Shown here piece after piece: positions 1-7,435 of a stretch of DNA of 64,000 nt (position 1 is its first letter; each line of letters opens with the position of its first letter). Source of the stretch: Flavobacterium cyclinae (GTDB lineage: Bacteria > Bacteroidota > Bacteroidia > Flavobacteriales > Flavobacteriaceae); assembly GCF_021172145.1 (NCBI RefSeq), contig NZ_CP089095.1, positions 372,001 through 436,000 on the forward strand. The letters run 5' to 3'. Both the position numbers and the translations under genes were made by a program. The notes below the pieces were generated by a model, which was not told the DNA's origin, did not search any database, and saw nothing but the letters and a program-made list of their open reading frames with translations.

Positions 1-1
1 G

Positions 2-628
2 CCTTTTTATACATCCATACAAATTAACGCTACTACAACTGCATACTTTTGGCATATTACCGAAGATGTAACTTCATTATTTAGAGCGGTTTCGCTGAAA
101 GATACTTCATTATTTAGATTAGAGGGAATGAAATCTAAAGAACATCAAAAGGGTTTTTTAGCGGTTCGAATGTTGTTGCAACATATTGGATATAATGATT
201 ATGATTTAACATATACTGAAACAGGAAAACCAGTTTTAAATGATGGTAAAAATATTTCTATTTCGCATTCTCATAAATTTTCTTGCATTTGTATAAGTAA
301 TCAAATAATGGGTATTGATATTGAAATTCTAAAAGAGAAAACCTTGAAAATTGCCCCTCGTTTTTTAGAAATGAAGCATCTTGAAAATCTTTCGGAAGTT
401 GAAAAAATAATGAAGGCAACTATTATTTGGGGTGTTAAAGAATCGATATTCAAAATTAAAAATGAAGTAGGAATTAGTTTTCCTGAACATATTTTTGAAG
501 ACGAATTTTGTTTATCTGACAAGAAATGTTCGGCAGAATTGCATTTTAATAACACTATTGAAAAATTTAATTTTCATTTTTATAAAGTAGAAGATTATAT
601 CTTTGTGTGTGTGTTCTCAAATAACTAA
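2..628 (+). CDS. 4'-phosphopantetheinyl transferase superfamily protein (5' end at window edge)
   Basis: The reading frame is open from base 2, and base 1 is a G that could be the last base of an ATG just outside the window, so the gene is nearly complete. The product resembles the Sfp/AcpT superfamily, which transfers phosphopantetheine from CoA to a serine on carrier proteins. The signatures seen are GIDIE (Mg-binding region) and WGVKESIFK, the conserved W-x2-KE-x3-K block. Family members often have about 200 residues, and the visible frame gives 208. The stop lies one base before the next gene, so it probably heads an operon with the lipid synthase. An internal ATG at 128 would remove conserved N-terminal sequence and is unlikely to be the start. 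The acceptor protein cannot be told from sequence. Confidence 0.8.
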   Translation, partial: PFYTSIQINATTTAYFWHITEDVTSLFRAVSLKDTSLFRLEGMKSKEHQKGFLAVRMLLQHIGYNDYDLTYTETGKPVLNDGKNISISHSHKFSCICISNQIMGIDIEILKEKTLKIAPRFLEMKHLENLSEVEKIMKATIIWGVKESIFKIKNEVGISFPEHIFEDEFCLSDKKCSAELHFNNTIEKFNFHFYKVEDYIFVCVFSNN

Positions 629-629
629 A

Positions 630-1346
630 ATGCAAAATCTCTTATCAAATATACTTCAAGCTAAAAAAGACAATCAAAAACTATTGGCTATTCTTATCGA
701 TCCAGAAAAAGTTACGATAGAAAAAGTTCAAGTTTTGTCAGATAAAATAAAGACATCACCTGCAACTCATATTTTTGTTGGAGGAAGTACTTTTAGCGGA
801 ATGCATTTAGATGAATTAATTGCATTGTTAAAAAAACAAACACAATTACCAGTTTTAATTTTTCCAGGACATCCCTCTCAAATTTCCAATGAAGCCGACG
901 GGATTTTATTCCTAAGCTTACTTTCAGGTAGAAATCCAGAATATTTAATTGAACATCATATTAATTCGGTAGAAGCGTTAGAAAAATCAAATTTGGAAAT
1001 TATCCCAACAGGTTATTTGCTTATCGATGGAGGTAAAGAAACGGCTGTGCAACGCGTGAGTAAAACCCAACCCATTGAACATCACAATATCGAGTTAGCA
1101 TACAAAACGGCTAAAGCAGGAGAATTTTTAGGGAAGAAATTAATTTATTTAGAAGCAGGTAGTGGTGCAAATCATCACGTTTCGTTAGAAATGATTCGTT
1201 TCGTTTCGCAAAATATTCATATTCCTTTGATTGTTGGTGGCGGTATTCGTTCAATGAAATCGATTCAACAAGTGTATGAGGCTGGTGCTGATTTAATAGT
1301 AATTGGAACCGCTTTTGAAAATGATAGTAATTTCTTTGCATTATGA
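630..1346 (+). CDS. Geranylgeranylglyceryl phosphate synthase family protein (PcrB/GGGPS)
   Basis: Predicted TIM-barrel prenyltransferase of the PcrB/GGGPS family, which joins a polyprenyl diphosphate to sn-glycerol-1-phosphate as the first ether-lipid step. Of 238 residues, the family marks are IDPEK at 23-27, GGST at 51-54, YLEAGSG at 173-179, VGGGIRS near 202-208 and ADLIVIGT at 220-227; the glycine-rich blocks hold the phosphate. I chose the ATG at 630, one base after the upstream stop, over a TTG at 603 inside the previous gene. The stop overlaps the pnuC start as ATGA. Group II enzymes of this type are known from Bacteroidota, but their physiological lipid product is not settled, and prenyl chain length cannot be read here. 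Confidence 0.88.
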   Translation: MQNLLSNILQAKKDNQKLLAILIDPEKVTIEKVQVLSDKIKTSPATHIFVGGSTFSGMHLDELIALLKKQTQLPVLIFPGHPSQISNEADGILFLSLLSGRNPEYLIEHHINSVEALEKSNLEIIPTGYLLIDGGKETAVQRVSKTQPIEHHNIELAYKTAKAGEFLGKKLIYLEAGSGANHHVSLEMIRFVSQNIHIPLIVGGGIRSMKSIQQVYEAGADLIVIGTAFENDSNFFAL

Positions 1347-1957
1347 TAGAATTTTTATTTGACCAATACAAAGAATATCCTACCTATCTTATTGTTTTAG
1401 AATTAATTGCAGTAGTTTTCGGTATTATCAGTGTTTTATTTGCTCGGAAAAACAATATTTTGGTTTACCCAACTGGATTGGTTAGTACAATTCTTTACGT
1501 TTATATTTTGTTTGAATTTCAACTGTATGGCGATTTAATCATCAATTTCTACTATACGATTATGAGTTTTTTGGGTTGGTATTTATGGTCCAAAACAAAA
1601 AATGGTGAAGATGAATTTCCAATTTCTACGATTAATCGTAAAGAATGTATTATTTCTGCATTAATTTTTACAATTACCTTAACATTTGTTGCATTTGTTT
1701 ATCATTTTTTTGATAAATTTACCCATTGGACAGCTTATGTAGATGCATTTACCACAGGTTTATTCTTTGTTGGGATGTGGCTCATGGCTAAAAGAAAAAT
1801 AGAAAACTGGATTTTATGGATAATTGCCGATGTAATTTCCATTCCTTTATACTTTTATAAAGGTTTAACTTTTTCGAGTTTTCAATTTATACTATTTACA
1901 ATTATTGCTATTTTAGGCTATAAAGAATGGAGAAAATTTTTACAAAAGACGATTTAA
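1343..1957 (+). CDS. pnuC: PnuC-family vitamin transporter (nicotinamide riboside or thiamine)
   Basis: An integral membrane protein of 204 residues with about seven hydrophobic segments and the PnuC pattern: an early LELIAVVFGIISV helix, YPTGLVSTILYVY, NFYYTIMSFLGWYLW, and a C-terminal ENWILWIIADVISIPLY block. PnuC proteins are facilitators whose substrate is trapped by phosphorylation inside the cell. In Bacteroidota some members (PnuT) carry thiamine and are linked to TPP riboswitches. A TPP riboswitch and TonB receptor lie 2 kb downstream, so a thiamine role is possible, but this gene itself is not behind the riboswitch. It overlaps the upstream gene by 4 bases and the downstream gene by 31, implying coupled translation. 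Confidence 0.85.
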   Translation: MIEFLFDQYKEYPTYLIVLELIAVVFGIISVLFARKNNILVYPTGLVSTILYVYILFEFQLYGDLIINFYYTIMSFLGWYLWSKTKNGEDEFPISTINRKECIISALIFTITLTFVAFVYHFFDKFTHWTAYVDAFTTGLFFVGMWLMAKRKIENWILWIIADVISIPLYFYKGLTFSSFQFILFTIIAILGYKEWRKFLQKTI

Positions 1958-3462
1958 TATACATACAAAATAGAGGAAACTCAATAGATAAAATTCAACA
2001 GCAGTTGGATTTTTTTATCCAAGGTATTCCCAAAATTAACTTAGTGCGCTCTGCTAAAGTAGGAGATGGTATTTGGCAATTTTCTGAAAAAGAAATACAA
2101 AATTTAGTAACGTATTTTGATAAACATAAAGATAATTATTCTATCGAAAAGTTTGTGCCTGCTTCTGGAGCTGCCACTCGTATGTTTAAGTTTCTAAATG
2201 AGTTTTTGAACGAGTTTGATGCTAAAAAAGACACTATTAATGGGTACATAAATAAACGAAATGCAAAAGATATTTCGATATTTATTTTCGGATTGAAGAA
2301 TTTTCCATTTTACAAAGAATTAAAAGAGAAAACCATTCAATTACATCCTGATTATTATTCATTTTCTAATGATGCAAAATACTATGCATTAATTAAAACA
2401 TTGTTAAGCAAAGAAGGATTAGATTTTGCTAATAAACCAAAAGGAATTTTACCTTTTCATGTTAGAGATGAAAAAATAATTAACCCAATTGAAGAAAATA
2501 TTTTTGAAGCTGGGTTTTTTAGAAAAAATAACCAAAAGACTAAAATACATTTTACAATAAATCAAGAGTTTCAACCTCATTTTGAAAAGATAACGAGTCA
2601 GTTTTTAGATTTTGAAATTTCATTTTCTTATCAAAATCAGTCAACTGATACATTGGCTGTTAATGAAGATAACACGCCATTTCGAGTTGAAAATAATGAA
2701 TTGTTTTTTAGACCAGGTGGACATGGTGCTTTGATTGATAATTTGAATGCACTGCAATCCGATATTATTTTTATAAAAAATATTGATAACGTTTCTCAGA
2801 ATCATAAAACGTTAATTGAAACCAATAAAAAATTATTAGGAGGAGTTTTAATTTGGATACAATATAAAATTTTTACGTATTTACAATTACTTTCAAAAGG
2901 GGATGTTACAGAATCTCAAATTGCCGAAATAAAAGATTTTGCCGAAAATAAAACTGCTTTTCCTTTACCTGAAGAATTTAATTTTTTTCAAACCGATTAT
3001 AAAATTGACTATTTAATTAAAGTGTTAAATCGTCCAATTCGTGTTTGTGGAATGGTTAAAAATGAAGGTGAGCCAGGAGGTGGACCGTTTTGGGTTCAGG
3101 ATGAAAAAGGACGTCAAACTCTCCAAATTGTTGAATCTTCTCAAATAGATTTGAGTAATAAAACTCAAAAAAAGATTTCAAAAGAGGCAACGCATTTCAA
3201 TCCAGTAGATATTGTTTGTGGAGTAAAAAACTATAAGGGAGAAAAATTTGATTTAACCCAATTTGTTGACCCTAAAACAGCATTTATCACTGAAAAAACA
3301 AAAAACGGGAAGCCTATTAAAGCTTTTGAACTTCCTGGATTATGGAATGGAGCTATGGCAAAATGGACTACCATTTTTGTAGAAGTACCTTTGGAAACAT
3401 TTAATCCAGTGAAAACTGTAAATGATTTACTAAAACCAGCTCACCAACCCGATAATGGATAA
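1927..3462 (+). CDS. DUF4301 family protein
   Basis: A soluble 511-residue protein matching the Bacteroidota DUF4301 family. Recognisable blocks are FVPASGAATRMFKFL (around 77-91), FRPGGHGALIDNLN (around 257-270), VCGMVKNEGEPGGGPFW and a C-terminal ELPGLWNGAMAKWTT. The PASGAATRM and PGGHGALI motifs recall the nucleotide-binding and substrate loops of GT-A-fold sugar nucleotidyltransferases. That is my inference; no function is established to my knowledge. The start at 1927 overlaps pnuC by 31 bases and the end overlaps arfB by 8, so it is part of one transcription unit. Closeness to PnuC and a TPP-controlled receptor hints at vitamin or nucleotide metabolism, but the sequence does not prove it. 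Confidence 0.8.
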   Translation: MEKIFTKDDLIYIQNRGNSIDKIQQQLDFFIQGIPKINLVRSAKVGDGIWQFSEKEIQNLVTYFDKHKDNYSIEKFVPASGAATRMFKFLNEFLNEFDAKKDTINGYINKRNAKDISIFIFGLKNFPFYKELKEKTIQLHPDYYSFSNDAKYYALIKTLLSKEGLDFANKPKGILPFHVRDEKIINPIEENIFEAGFFRKNNQKTKIHFTINQEFQPHFEKITSQFLDFEISFSYQNQSTDTLAVNEDNTPFRVENNELFFRPGGHGALIDNLNALQSDIIFIKNIDNVSQNHKTLIETNKKLLGGVLIWIQYKIFTYLQLLSKGDVTESQIAEIKDFAENKTAFPLPEEFNFFQTDYKIDYLIKVLNRPIRVCGMVKNEGEPGGGPFWVQDEKGRQTLQIVESSQIDLSNKTQKKISKEATHFNPVDIVCGVKNYKGEKFDLTQFVDPKTAFITEKTKNGKPIKAFELPGLWNGAMAKWTTIFVEVPLETFNPVKTVNDLLKPAHQPDNG

Positions 3463-3856
3463 ATCAATAATTTCATCTGAATTTTTATTTAAAGCAGTTC
3501 GAAGCAGTGGAGCAGGAGGACAAAATGTAAACAAAGTGTCTTCTAAAGTAGTATTGACTTTCGATTTGATAAATTCAAAAGGATTAACAGAAGAGGAAAA
3601 AACAGTGTTGCAAACTAAAATTGCAACTAAACTCACGCAAGAAGGAATCCTAATTTTAACTAGTGAAGAAGATAGAAGTCAACTAAAAAACAAAGAAAAA
3701 GTCATTAAGAAATGTTTTAAGTTGCTAGAAAACGCTTTGGTTGTTCCTAAAGAGCGAAAAGAAACTAAAATTCCAAGAGCTGTAAAAGAAAAACGCCTCA
3801 ATGCAAAAAAAGTAATGAGTGTTTTGAAACAAAATAGGAAAAAACCAAACTACTAA
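3455..3856 (+). CDS. arfB: ArfB/YaeJ-type peptidyl-tRNA hydrolase (ribosome rescue)
   Basis: A 133-residue release-factor-like protein with the GGQ motif at residues 21-23 in the context SGAGGQNVNK, the catalytic loop that hydrolyses peptidyl-tRNA in the ribosomal A site. It lacks the codon-recognition domains of RF1/RF2. After a short linker it ends in a lysine/arginine-rich tail (RAVKEKRLNAKKVM and on), which in ArfB inserts into the empty mRNA channel of stalled ribosomes. Length agrees with E. coli ArfB (about 140). It overlaps the DUF4301 gene by 8 bases and is last in this cluster. The next gene has its own promoter and riboswitch. Confidence 0.9.
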   Translation: MDKSIISSEFLFKAVRSSGAGGQNVNKVSSKVVLTFDLINSKGLTEEEKTVLQTKIATKLTQEGILILTSEEDRSQLKNKEKVIKKCFKLLENALVVPKERKETKIPRAVKEKRLNAKKVMSVLKQNRKKPNY

Positions 3857-3866
3857 ACTTCAATGG

Positions 3867-3888
3867 CAAGTTCAAAATTCAAGTTCAA
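3867..3888 (+). repeat. Short periodic repeat island (CAAGTTCAA, two copies)
   Basis: Just after the arfB stop, CAAGTTCAA occurs twice with a 13-base period (3867-3875 and 3880-3888). It resembles other short periodic islands at gene edges in this window. No coding role is seen. Confidence 0.4.
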
Positions 3889-3915
3889 TAAAAATGTGAT
3901 AAATTAAAATTGTTC

Positions 3916-3947
3916 TTGTAATTGTCATTGATATTGCATTATCTTTG
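3916..3947 (+). promoter_or_regulatory. Bacteroidota-type promoter of the riboswitch transcript
   Basis: A TATCTTTG box at 3940-3947 matches the TAnnTTTG -7 consensus. A TTG at 3916-3918 lies 21 bases upstream as a possible -33 element. The predicted start near 3952 coincides with the first strand of the riboswitch P1 helix, which supports the call. Confidence 0.5.
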
Positions 3948-3951
3948 CGTT

Positions 3952-4032
3952 GTCTCAAAGGGGTGCTCAAAATAACGAGCTGAGATCATACCCATAGAAC
4001 CTAGAACAGGTAATGCTGTTTAGGGATTTGAC
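3952..4032 (+). promoter_or_regulatory. TPP riboswitch (THI element)
   Basis: This region contains the conserved TPP-aptamer blocks in order: GGGGTGCTC (3960-3968) pairing with GAGC before CTGAGA (3980-3985), then ATACCC, GAACCT, CAGGTAATG and CTG, closing with AGGGA (4022-4026). TCAAA at 3954-3958 pairs with TTTGA at 4027-4031 to form P1. The riboswitch binds thiamine pyrophosphate and normally lowers downstream expression. It sits between a promoter and the TonB-dependent receptor, making that receptor a probable thiamine or thiamine-derivative importer. No strong terminator follows, but a hairpin covers the receptor start codon, so translational control is the better guess. Confidence 0.92.
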
Positions 4033-4035
4033 AAA

Positions 4036-4055
4036 AATAAATGTGCACGTTTATT
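4036..4055 (+). promoter_or_regulatory. Palindromic hairpin in the riboswitch expression platform
   Basis: AATAAATGTG is followed directly by CACGTTTATT, nearly perfect inverted arms (9 of 10 positions), right after the aptamer. There is no T-run behind it, so it is not a classical terminator. It may be one of two alternative folds of the platform. Confidence 0.35.
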
Positions 4056-4107
4056 GGCGTCTAAGAGTATCAATTTAATTTTTAACCAAAGAATAATTAC
4101 CCCTTTT

Positions 4108-4128
4108 ATTCGTATTTATTTTACGAAT
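4108..4128 (+). promoter_or_regulatory. Start-codon-sequestering hairpin of the TonB receptor mRNA
   Basis: ATTCGTA (4108-4114) and TACGAAT (4122-4128) are perfect 7-base inverted arms around a 7-base loop. The second arm includes the first two bases of the ATG at 4127. Folding would hide the start codon, as expected for a translational OFF state under the TPP riboswitch. This effect disappears if the real start is the ATG at 4157. Confidence 0.45.
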
Positions 4129-6322
4129 GAAAACTTTATTCAACCAAGATGGCTTAATGCCAAAAACAAAAAGTCGCTATTTTAGTTACCTTTTGCCTTT
4201 TGCCTTTTACCTTTTACCTTTTGTTTCTTTCTCACAAGAAACTCAGAAAGACAGTTTAAAAACTACTGAACTTAAAGAAGTAGTTGTCGCATCAGTAAGA
4301 GCAAAAGACAAAAATCCAATTACGTACACCAATGTTTCAAAAGAACAGATTGCACCTCGAAATTTAGGTCAAGATGTGCCGGTATTAATGCAATATTTAC
4401 CATCTGTGGTGAGTACAACTGATGCTGGAAATGGAGTTGGGTACACTTATATGAGAGTTCGTGGATCTGATGGTTCTCGAATTAATGTTACCTTAAACGG
4501 AGTTCCTTTTAATGATAGCGAGAGTCAGGGAACGTTCTTTGTGAATTTACCTGATTTTGCCTCTTCGTTAGAAAGTGTTCAATTGCAAAGAGGGGTTGGA
4601 ACTTCAACTAATGGTGCTGGTGCTTTTGGAGCAAGTTTAAATATGGCAACCAAATCGTATCAAGAAAAATCGTATGCTGAAATAGCAAATTCCTTTGGAA
4701 GTTTTAATACAAGAAAGCACACTTTGTCGTTTGGAACTGGCTTGCATAATAATTTTGAATTGAACGGTCGCATTTCCAATATCGCATCTGATGGATTTAT
4801 CGATAGAGCCTCATCCAATATGTTTGGTTACTTCTTTAATGCCAATTATGTTAAAGAATCTACTTTAGTGAAATTTATGGCATTTGGAGGAAAAGAAAAA
4901 ACCTATCAAGCTTGGTACGGAATTGAAGATCCTGAAAAACTTAGAAATGACAGAACATTCAATCCTGCCGGAATGTATTTCGATGAAAACGGCAACATGC
5001 AATTTTATGATAATGAAACCGATAATTATTGGCAAAATCATTTTCAATTGCATTGGACTGAAAAATGGACTGAAAAATGGATTTCAAATACCGCTTTACA
5101 TTATACAAAAGGAAAAGGATATTTTGAACAATATAAAGAAGATGAAGATCTAACAGATTATAATTTGCCAGCTTTTAACGGAAATTCAATTTCTGATTTG
5201 GTAAGAAAACGTTGGTTAGACAATGATTTTTTTGGAGCTACTTTTTCATTAAACTATAGAGATGAAAAGACAGATTTATTATTTGGTGGTGCAGCTAATC
5301 GTTATTTAGGATTACATTATGGAGAAGTTATTTGGACAACAAATTATATTCCAAATCCAAATCGCTACTACGATAATTATGGAAATAAAGACGATGTGAA
5401 TTTCTATACAAAAGCATCATATAACGTTACAAACAAGTTGAATTTGTTTGCCGACTTACAATATAGAATGGTTTTCTATAATGCTACAAGTGTAAAATTT
5501 GACGACGTAAATGATACATTCCGATTTTTTAATCCAAAAGCAGGTTTAAATTATCAATTAGATGAAAAAAATACTTTTTATGGTTATTTTGGAATTGCAA
5601 ACAAAGAACCAAGACGCGACGATTACGAAAGTGGAGCAATTAAACCAGAGCGTTTGTTTGATTATGAATTGGGTTGGAAATACAACACTAAAAATGTGAA
5701 ATTGTATGCCAATGCATTTTATATGAGATACAATAATCAGTTGGTAATGACTGGAGCATTAAATGATGTAGGTTCGCCAATTTTCACGAATAGCGGTAAA
5801 AGTTATCGATTAGGTTTAGAAGTAGAATCTACCATTGCTTTAACAGATAAATTATTTTTGAACCCTAATTTTACCTTAAGTCAAAATAAAAATATAGACT
5901 TTTATTTTCAACGTGATGGAATTATTCAAGATTTAGGAAATACAAATATTGCCTATTCGCCTAATTTTGTAGCTGCTAATAGTTTTACGTATTTGCCAGT
6001 TAAAGGATTACAACTAGCTATTTTGTCAAAATTTGTTGGCGAACAATATATGGGAAATATTGATTCGGCTAATTCTAAATTGGATAGTTATTTTGTTAGT
6101 GATTTCAATGCTTCATACGATTGGCAAATCAATAAAGGAATTAAGTCAATTGTTTTTTCTGCTTTGGTCAATAACATTTTCAATTTAGAATATGAGTCAA
6201 ATGGGTATTTCTACACCTATGATGACACTTGGTCTGGACCAACTCCAGTTACAATAGAAGGAGCCGGTTTTTATCCACAAGCTGGGATAAATTTCATACT
6301 TGGCGCCACCTTAAAATTTTAG
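4127..6322 (+). CDS. TonB-dependent outer-membrane receptor, TPP-riboswitch controlled (probable thiamine uptake)
   Basis: A 731-residue outer-membrane receptor. The N-terminus has a hydrophobic signal segment (about 20-36, ending VSFSQ), then a possible TonB box (LKEVVVASVR, about 49-58), a plug domain with MRVRGSDGSRINVTLNGVP and NGAGAFGASLN, and a beta-barrel ending in a final strand that closes with phenylalanine. It takes up substrates bound at the surface using TonB energy. The TPP riboswitch upstream points to thiamine or a phosphate ester. The start is uncertain: ATG 4127 is partly inside a hairpin, while ATG 4157 leaves a shorter, standard signal peptide. A heptamer repeat (4189-4223) encodes much of the hydrophobic core. 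A strong terminator follows. Confidence 0.85.
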   Translation: MKTLFNQDGLMPKTKSRYFSYLLPFAFYLLPFVSFSQETQKDSLKTTELKEVVVASVRAKDKNPITYTNVSKEQIAPRNLGQDVPVLMQYLPSVVSTTDAGNGVGYTYMRVRGSDGSRINVTLNGVPFNDSESQGTFFVNLPDFASSLESVQLQRGVGTSTNGAGAFGASLNMATKSYQEKSYAEIANSFGSFNTRKHTLSFGTGLHNNFELNGRISNIASDGFIDRASSNMFGYFFNANYVKESTLVKFMAFGGKEKTYQAWYGIEDPEKLRNDRTFNPAGMYFDENGNMQFYDNETDNYWQNHFQLHWTEKWTEKWISNTALHYTKGKGYFEQYKEDEDLTDYNLPAFNGNSISDLVRKRWLDNDFFGATFSLNYRDEKTDLLFGGAANRYLGLHYGEVIWTTNYIPNPNRYYDNYGNKDDVNFYTKASYNVTNKLNLFADLQYRMVFYNATSVKFDDVNDTFRFFNPKAGLNYQLDEKNTFYGYFGIANKEPRRDDYESGAIKPERLFDYELGWKYNTKNVKLYANAFYMRYNNQLVMTGALNDVGSPIFTNSGKSYRLGLEVESTIALTDKLFLNPNFTLSQNKNIDFYFQRDGIIQDLGNTNIAYSPNFVAANSFTYLPVKGLQLAILSKFVGEQYMGNIDSANSKLDSYFVSDFNASYDWQINKGIKSIVFSALVNNIFNLEYESNGYFYTYDDTWSGPTPVTIEGAGFYPQAGINFILGATLKF
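4189..4223 (+). repeat. Five-unit heptamer repeat CCTTTTR inside a signal-peptide region
   Basis: Five consecutive 7-base units (CCTTTTG, CCTTTTG, CCTTTTA, CCTTTTA, CCTTTTG) lie in the first 100 bases of the receptor gene and encode LPFAFYLLPF-type residues. Because 7 is not a multiple of 3, gain or loss of one unit would shift the reading frame. Confidence 0.8.
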
Positions 6323-6340
6323 TTAAATTAAGTTAAGTTA

Positions 6341-6374
6341 AAAAAAGCCTGAAAAATATTTTTTCAGGCTTTTT
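6341..6374. terminator. Bidirectional terminator between convergent genes
   Basis: AAAAAAGCCTGAAAAA (from 6341) and a matching arm TTTTTCAGGCTTTTTT form a long hairpin with A/T runs on both sides, between the receptor and the convergent lipoprotein gene. Confidence 0.85.
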
Positions 6375-6376
6375 TG

Positions 6377-6799
6377 TTAGTTATAAACTCTAAGTGAAAG
6401 TGCATCTAATTGCTCTACACGATATTGTTTCATGGGGTATTGCATTCCTGCTGCTTGACCAGTAAATAAGCTATAGCTTGATCCATCACATTCGCAAATA
6501 GCATTAATGCCACTTAAGGTCATAGTAGAACAACTGCTTAAAGGTTGATTTGGACAAGCTGCATCAAAAGCTACATAACTTCCGCCGGTGTTAAATACGA
6601 TAATCCCTCTTACACCAGCGCTTCCGTTGTTAATATAAACGGCATTACTAGGGAATTGCAAATTGCTAAATTGAGGTAAATTCATATTGATATTTACATT
6701 AAAGCTATAATTAGGCAAATACGGATTATTATTGTTGAAATTTTCTTTTTCACAACTAAAAAATAAGGGAAATATCAGGAATAATAGGAGTTTTTTCAT
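6377..6799 (-). CDS. Rieske-fold lipoprotein lacking the histidine ligands
   Basis: A 140-residue lipoprotein with a signal peptide ending FPLFFSC (lipobox cysteine 16) and an asparagine-rich linker. The second half looks like a Rieske domain: AACPNQP (81-87) occupies the place of C-x-H, and CECDGSSY (102-109) that of CPCHGSxF/Y. Cysteines 82 and 102 are kept, but both histidine ligands are replaced, by Asn84 and Asp105, so a normal [2Fe-2S] cluster is not expected. Cys90 and Cys104 may correspond to the structural disulfide. It is probably a periplasmic or membrane-anchored protein of unknown role. It stands alone, convergent with the receptor and divergent from greA. Confidence 0.6.
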   Translation of the reverse strand: MKKLLLFLIFPLFFSCEKENFNNNNPYLPNYSFNVNINMNLPQFSNLQFPSNAVYINNGSAGVRGIIVFNTGGSYVAFDAACPNQPLSSCSTMTLSGINAICECDGSSYSLFTGQAAGMQYPMKQYRVEQLDALSLRVYN

Positions 6800-6892
6800 A
6801 ATTCATTTATAAAATTGATAAAACAAATTTAATTAATTACTTTTGACTAAACATTACGTGATAACAATAAATTAATATTTAAAATAAATTAC

Positions 6893-6900
6893 TATCTTTG
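6893..6900 (+). promoter_or_regulatory. Putative -7 box of greA
   Basis: TATCTTTG matches the Bacteroidota -7 consensus about 55 bases before greA. No TTG lies at the expected distance, so only half of the promoter is supported. Confidence 0.45.
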
Positions 6901-6905
6901 TGAAA

Positions 6906-6931
6906 AGGAATCCCATGTAGGTGGGATTCTT
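6906..6931 (+). promoter_or_regulatory. 5' leader hairpin of greA
   Basis: GAATCCCA (6908-6915) and TGGGATTC (6922-6929) form a perfect 8-base stem around a 6-base loop, extendable by A-T and G-U pairs. It starts at about the predicted transcription start, 24 bases before the greA ATG, and is followed by a T-rich stretch. It could be an attenuator or a protective 5' stem. Confidence 0.5.
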
Positions 6932-6954
6932 TCTATTTTATAAACTATGAAGTT

Positions 6955-7431
6955 ATGAGCACAGTATCGTATTACACAGCAGAAGGATTAAAAAAATTAA
7001 GAGAAGAATTAGACCAACTTAAAAGTATAGAACGACCTAAAGCATCGCAAGCCATTGCAGAAGCAAGAGATAAAGGAGATTTATCTGAAAATGCTGAATA
7101 TGATGCAGCTAAAGAAGCGCAAGGGTTGTTAGAAATGCGTATTGCTAAAATGGAGGAATTAGTTGCAAACGCACGTTTAATTGATGAATCGCAATTGGAT
7201 TTATCAAAAGTATTGGTTTTATCTACGGTTAAAATCAAAAATCAAGCTAATGGTATGGAAATGAAATATACATTAGTAGCAGAAAGTGAAGCCGATTTAA
7301 AATCAGGTAAAATTTCGGTAACTTCTCCTATTGGAAAAGGATTATTAGGAAAATCAGTAGGTGAAATAGCAGAAATTAAAGTTCCAAATGGAGTTTTAAA
7401 AGTTGAAATTTTAGAAATTTCTAGAGATTAA
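6955..7431 (+). CDS. greA: Transcription elongation factor GreA
   Basis: A 158-residue protein, the usual GreA length. It has an N-terminal antiparallel coiled coil (about 1-75) with the acidic tip block ARDKGDLSENAEYD at 37-50, whose Asp/Glu residues position the metal for transcript cleavage. The C-terminal FKBP-like domain includes SPIGKGLLGKSVGE. It inserts into the secondary channel of RNA polymerase and rescues backtracked complexes by stimulating 3' RNA cleavage. The ATG at 6955 follows a short leader with its own hairpin. A 16-base tandem repeat lies directly after the stop, and the HIT gene follows on the same strand. Confidence 0.96.
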   Translation: MSTVSYYTAEGLKKLREELDQLKSIERPKASQAIAEARDKGDLSENAEYDAAKEAQGLLEMRIAKMEELVANARLIDESQLDLSKVLVLSTVKIKNQANGMEMKYTLVAESEADLKSGKISVTSPIGKGLLGKSVGEIAEIKVPNGVLKVEILEISRD

Positions 7432-7435
7432 ATTA

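Noticed and set aside
4189..4223. CRISPR-like repeat
   Set aside because: Units are 7 bases with no spacers and no cas genes are in the window; it is a simple tandem repeat.
4865..5053. Open frames on the opposite strand or other frames inside the receptor gene
   Set aside because: They lie wholly within a well-supported gene and have no family motif; low-complexity AT-rich DNA gives such frames.
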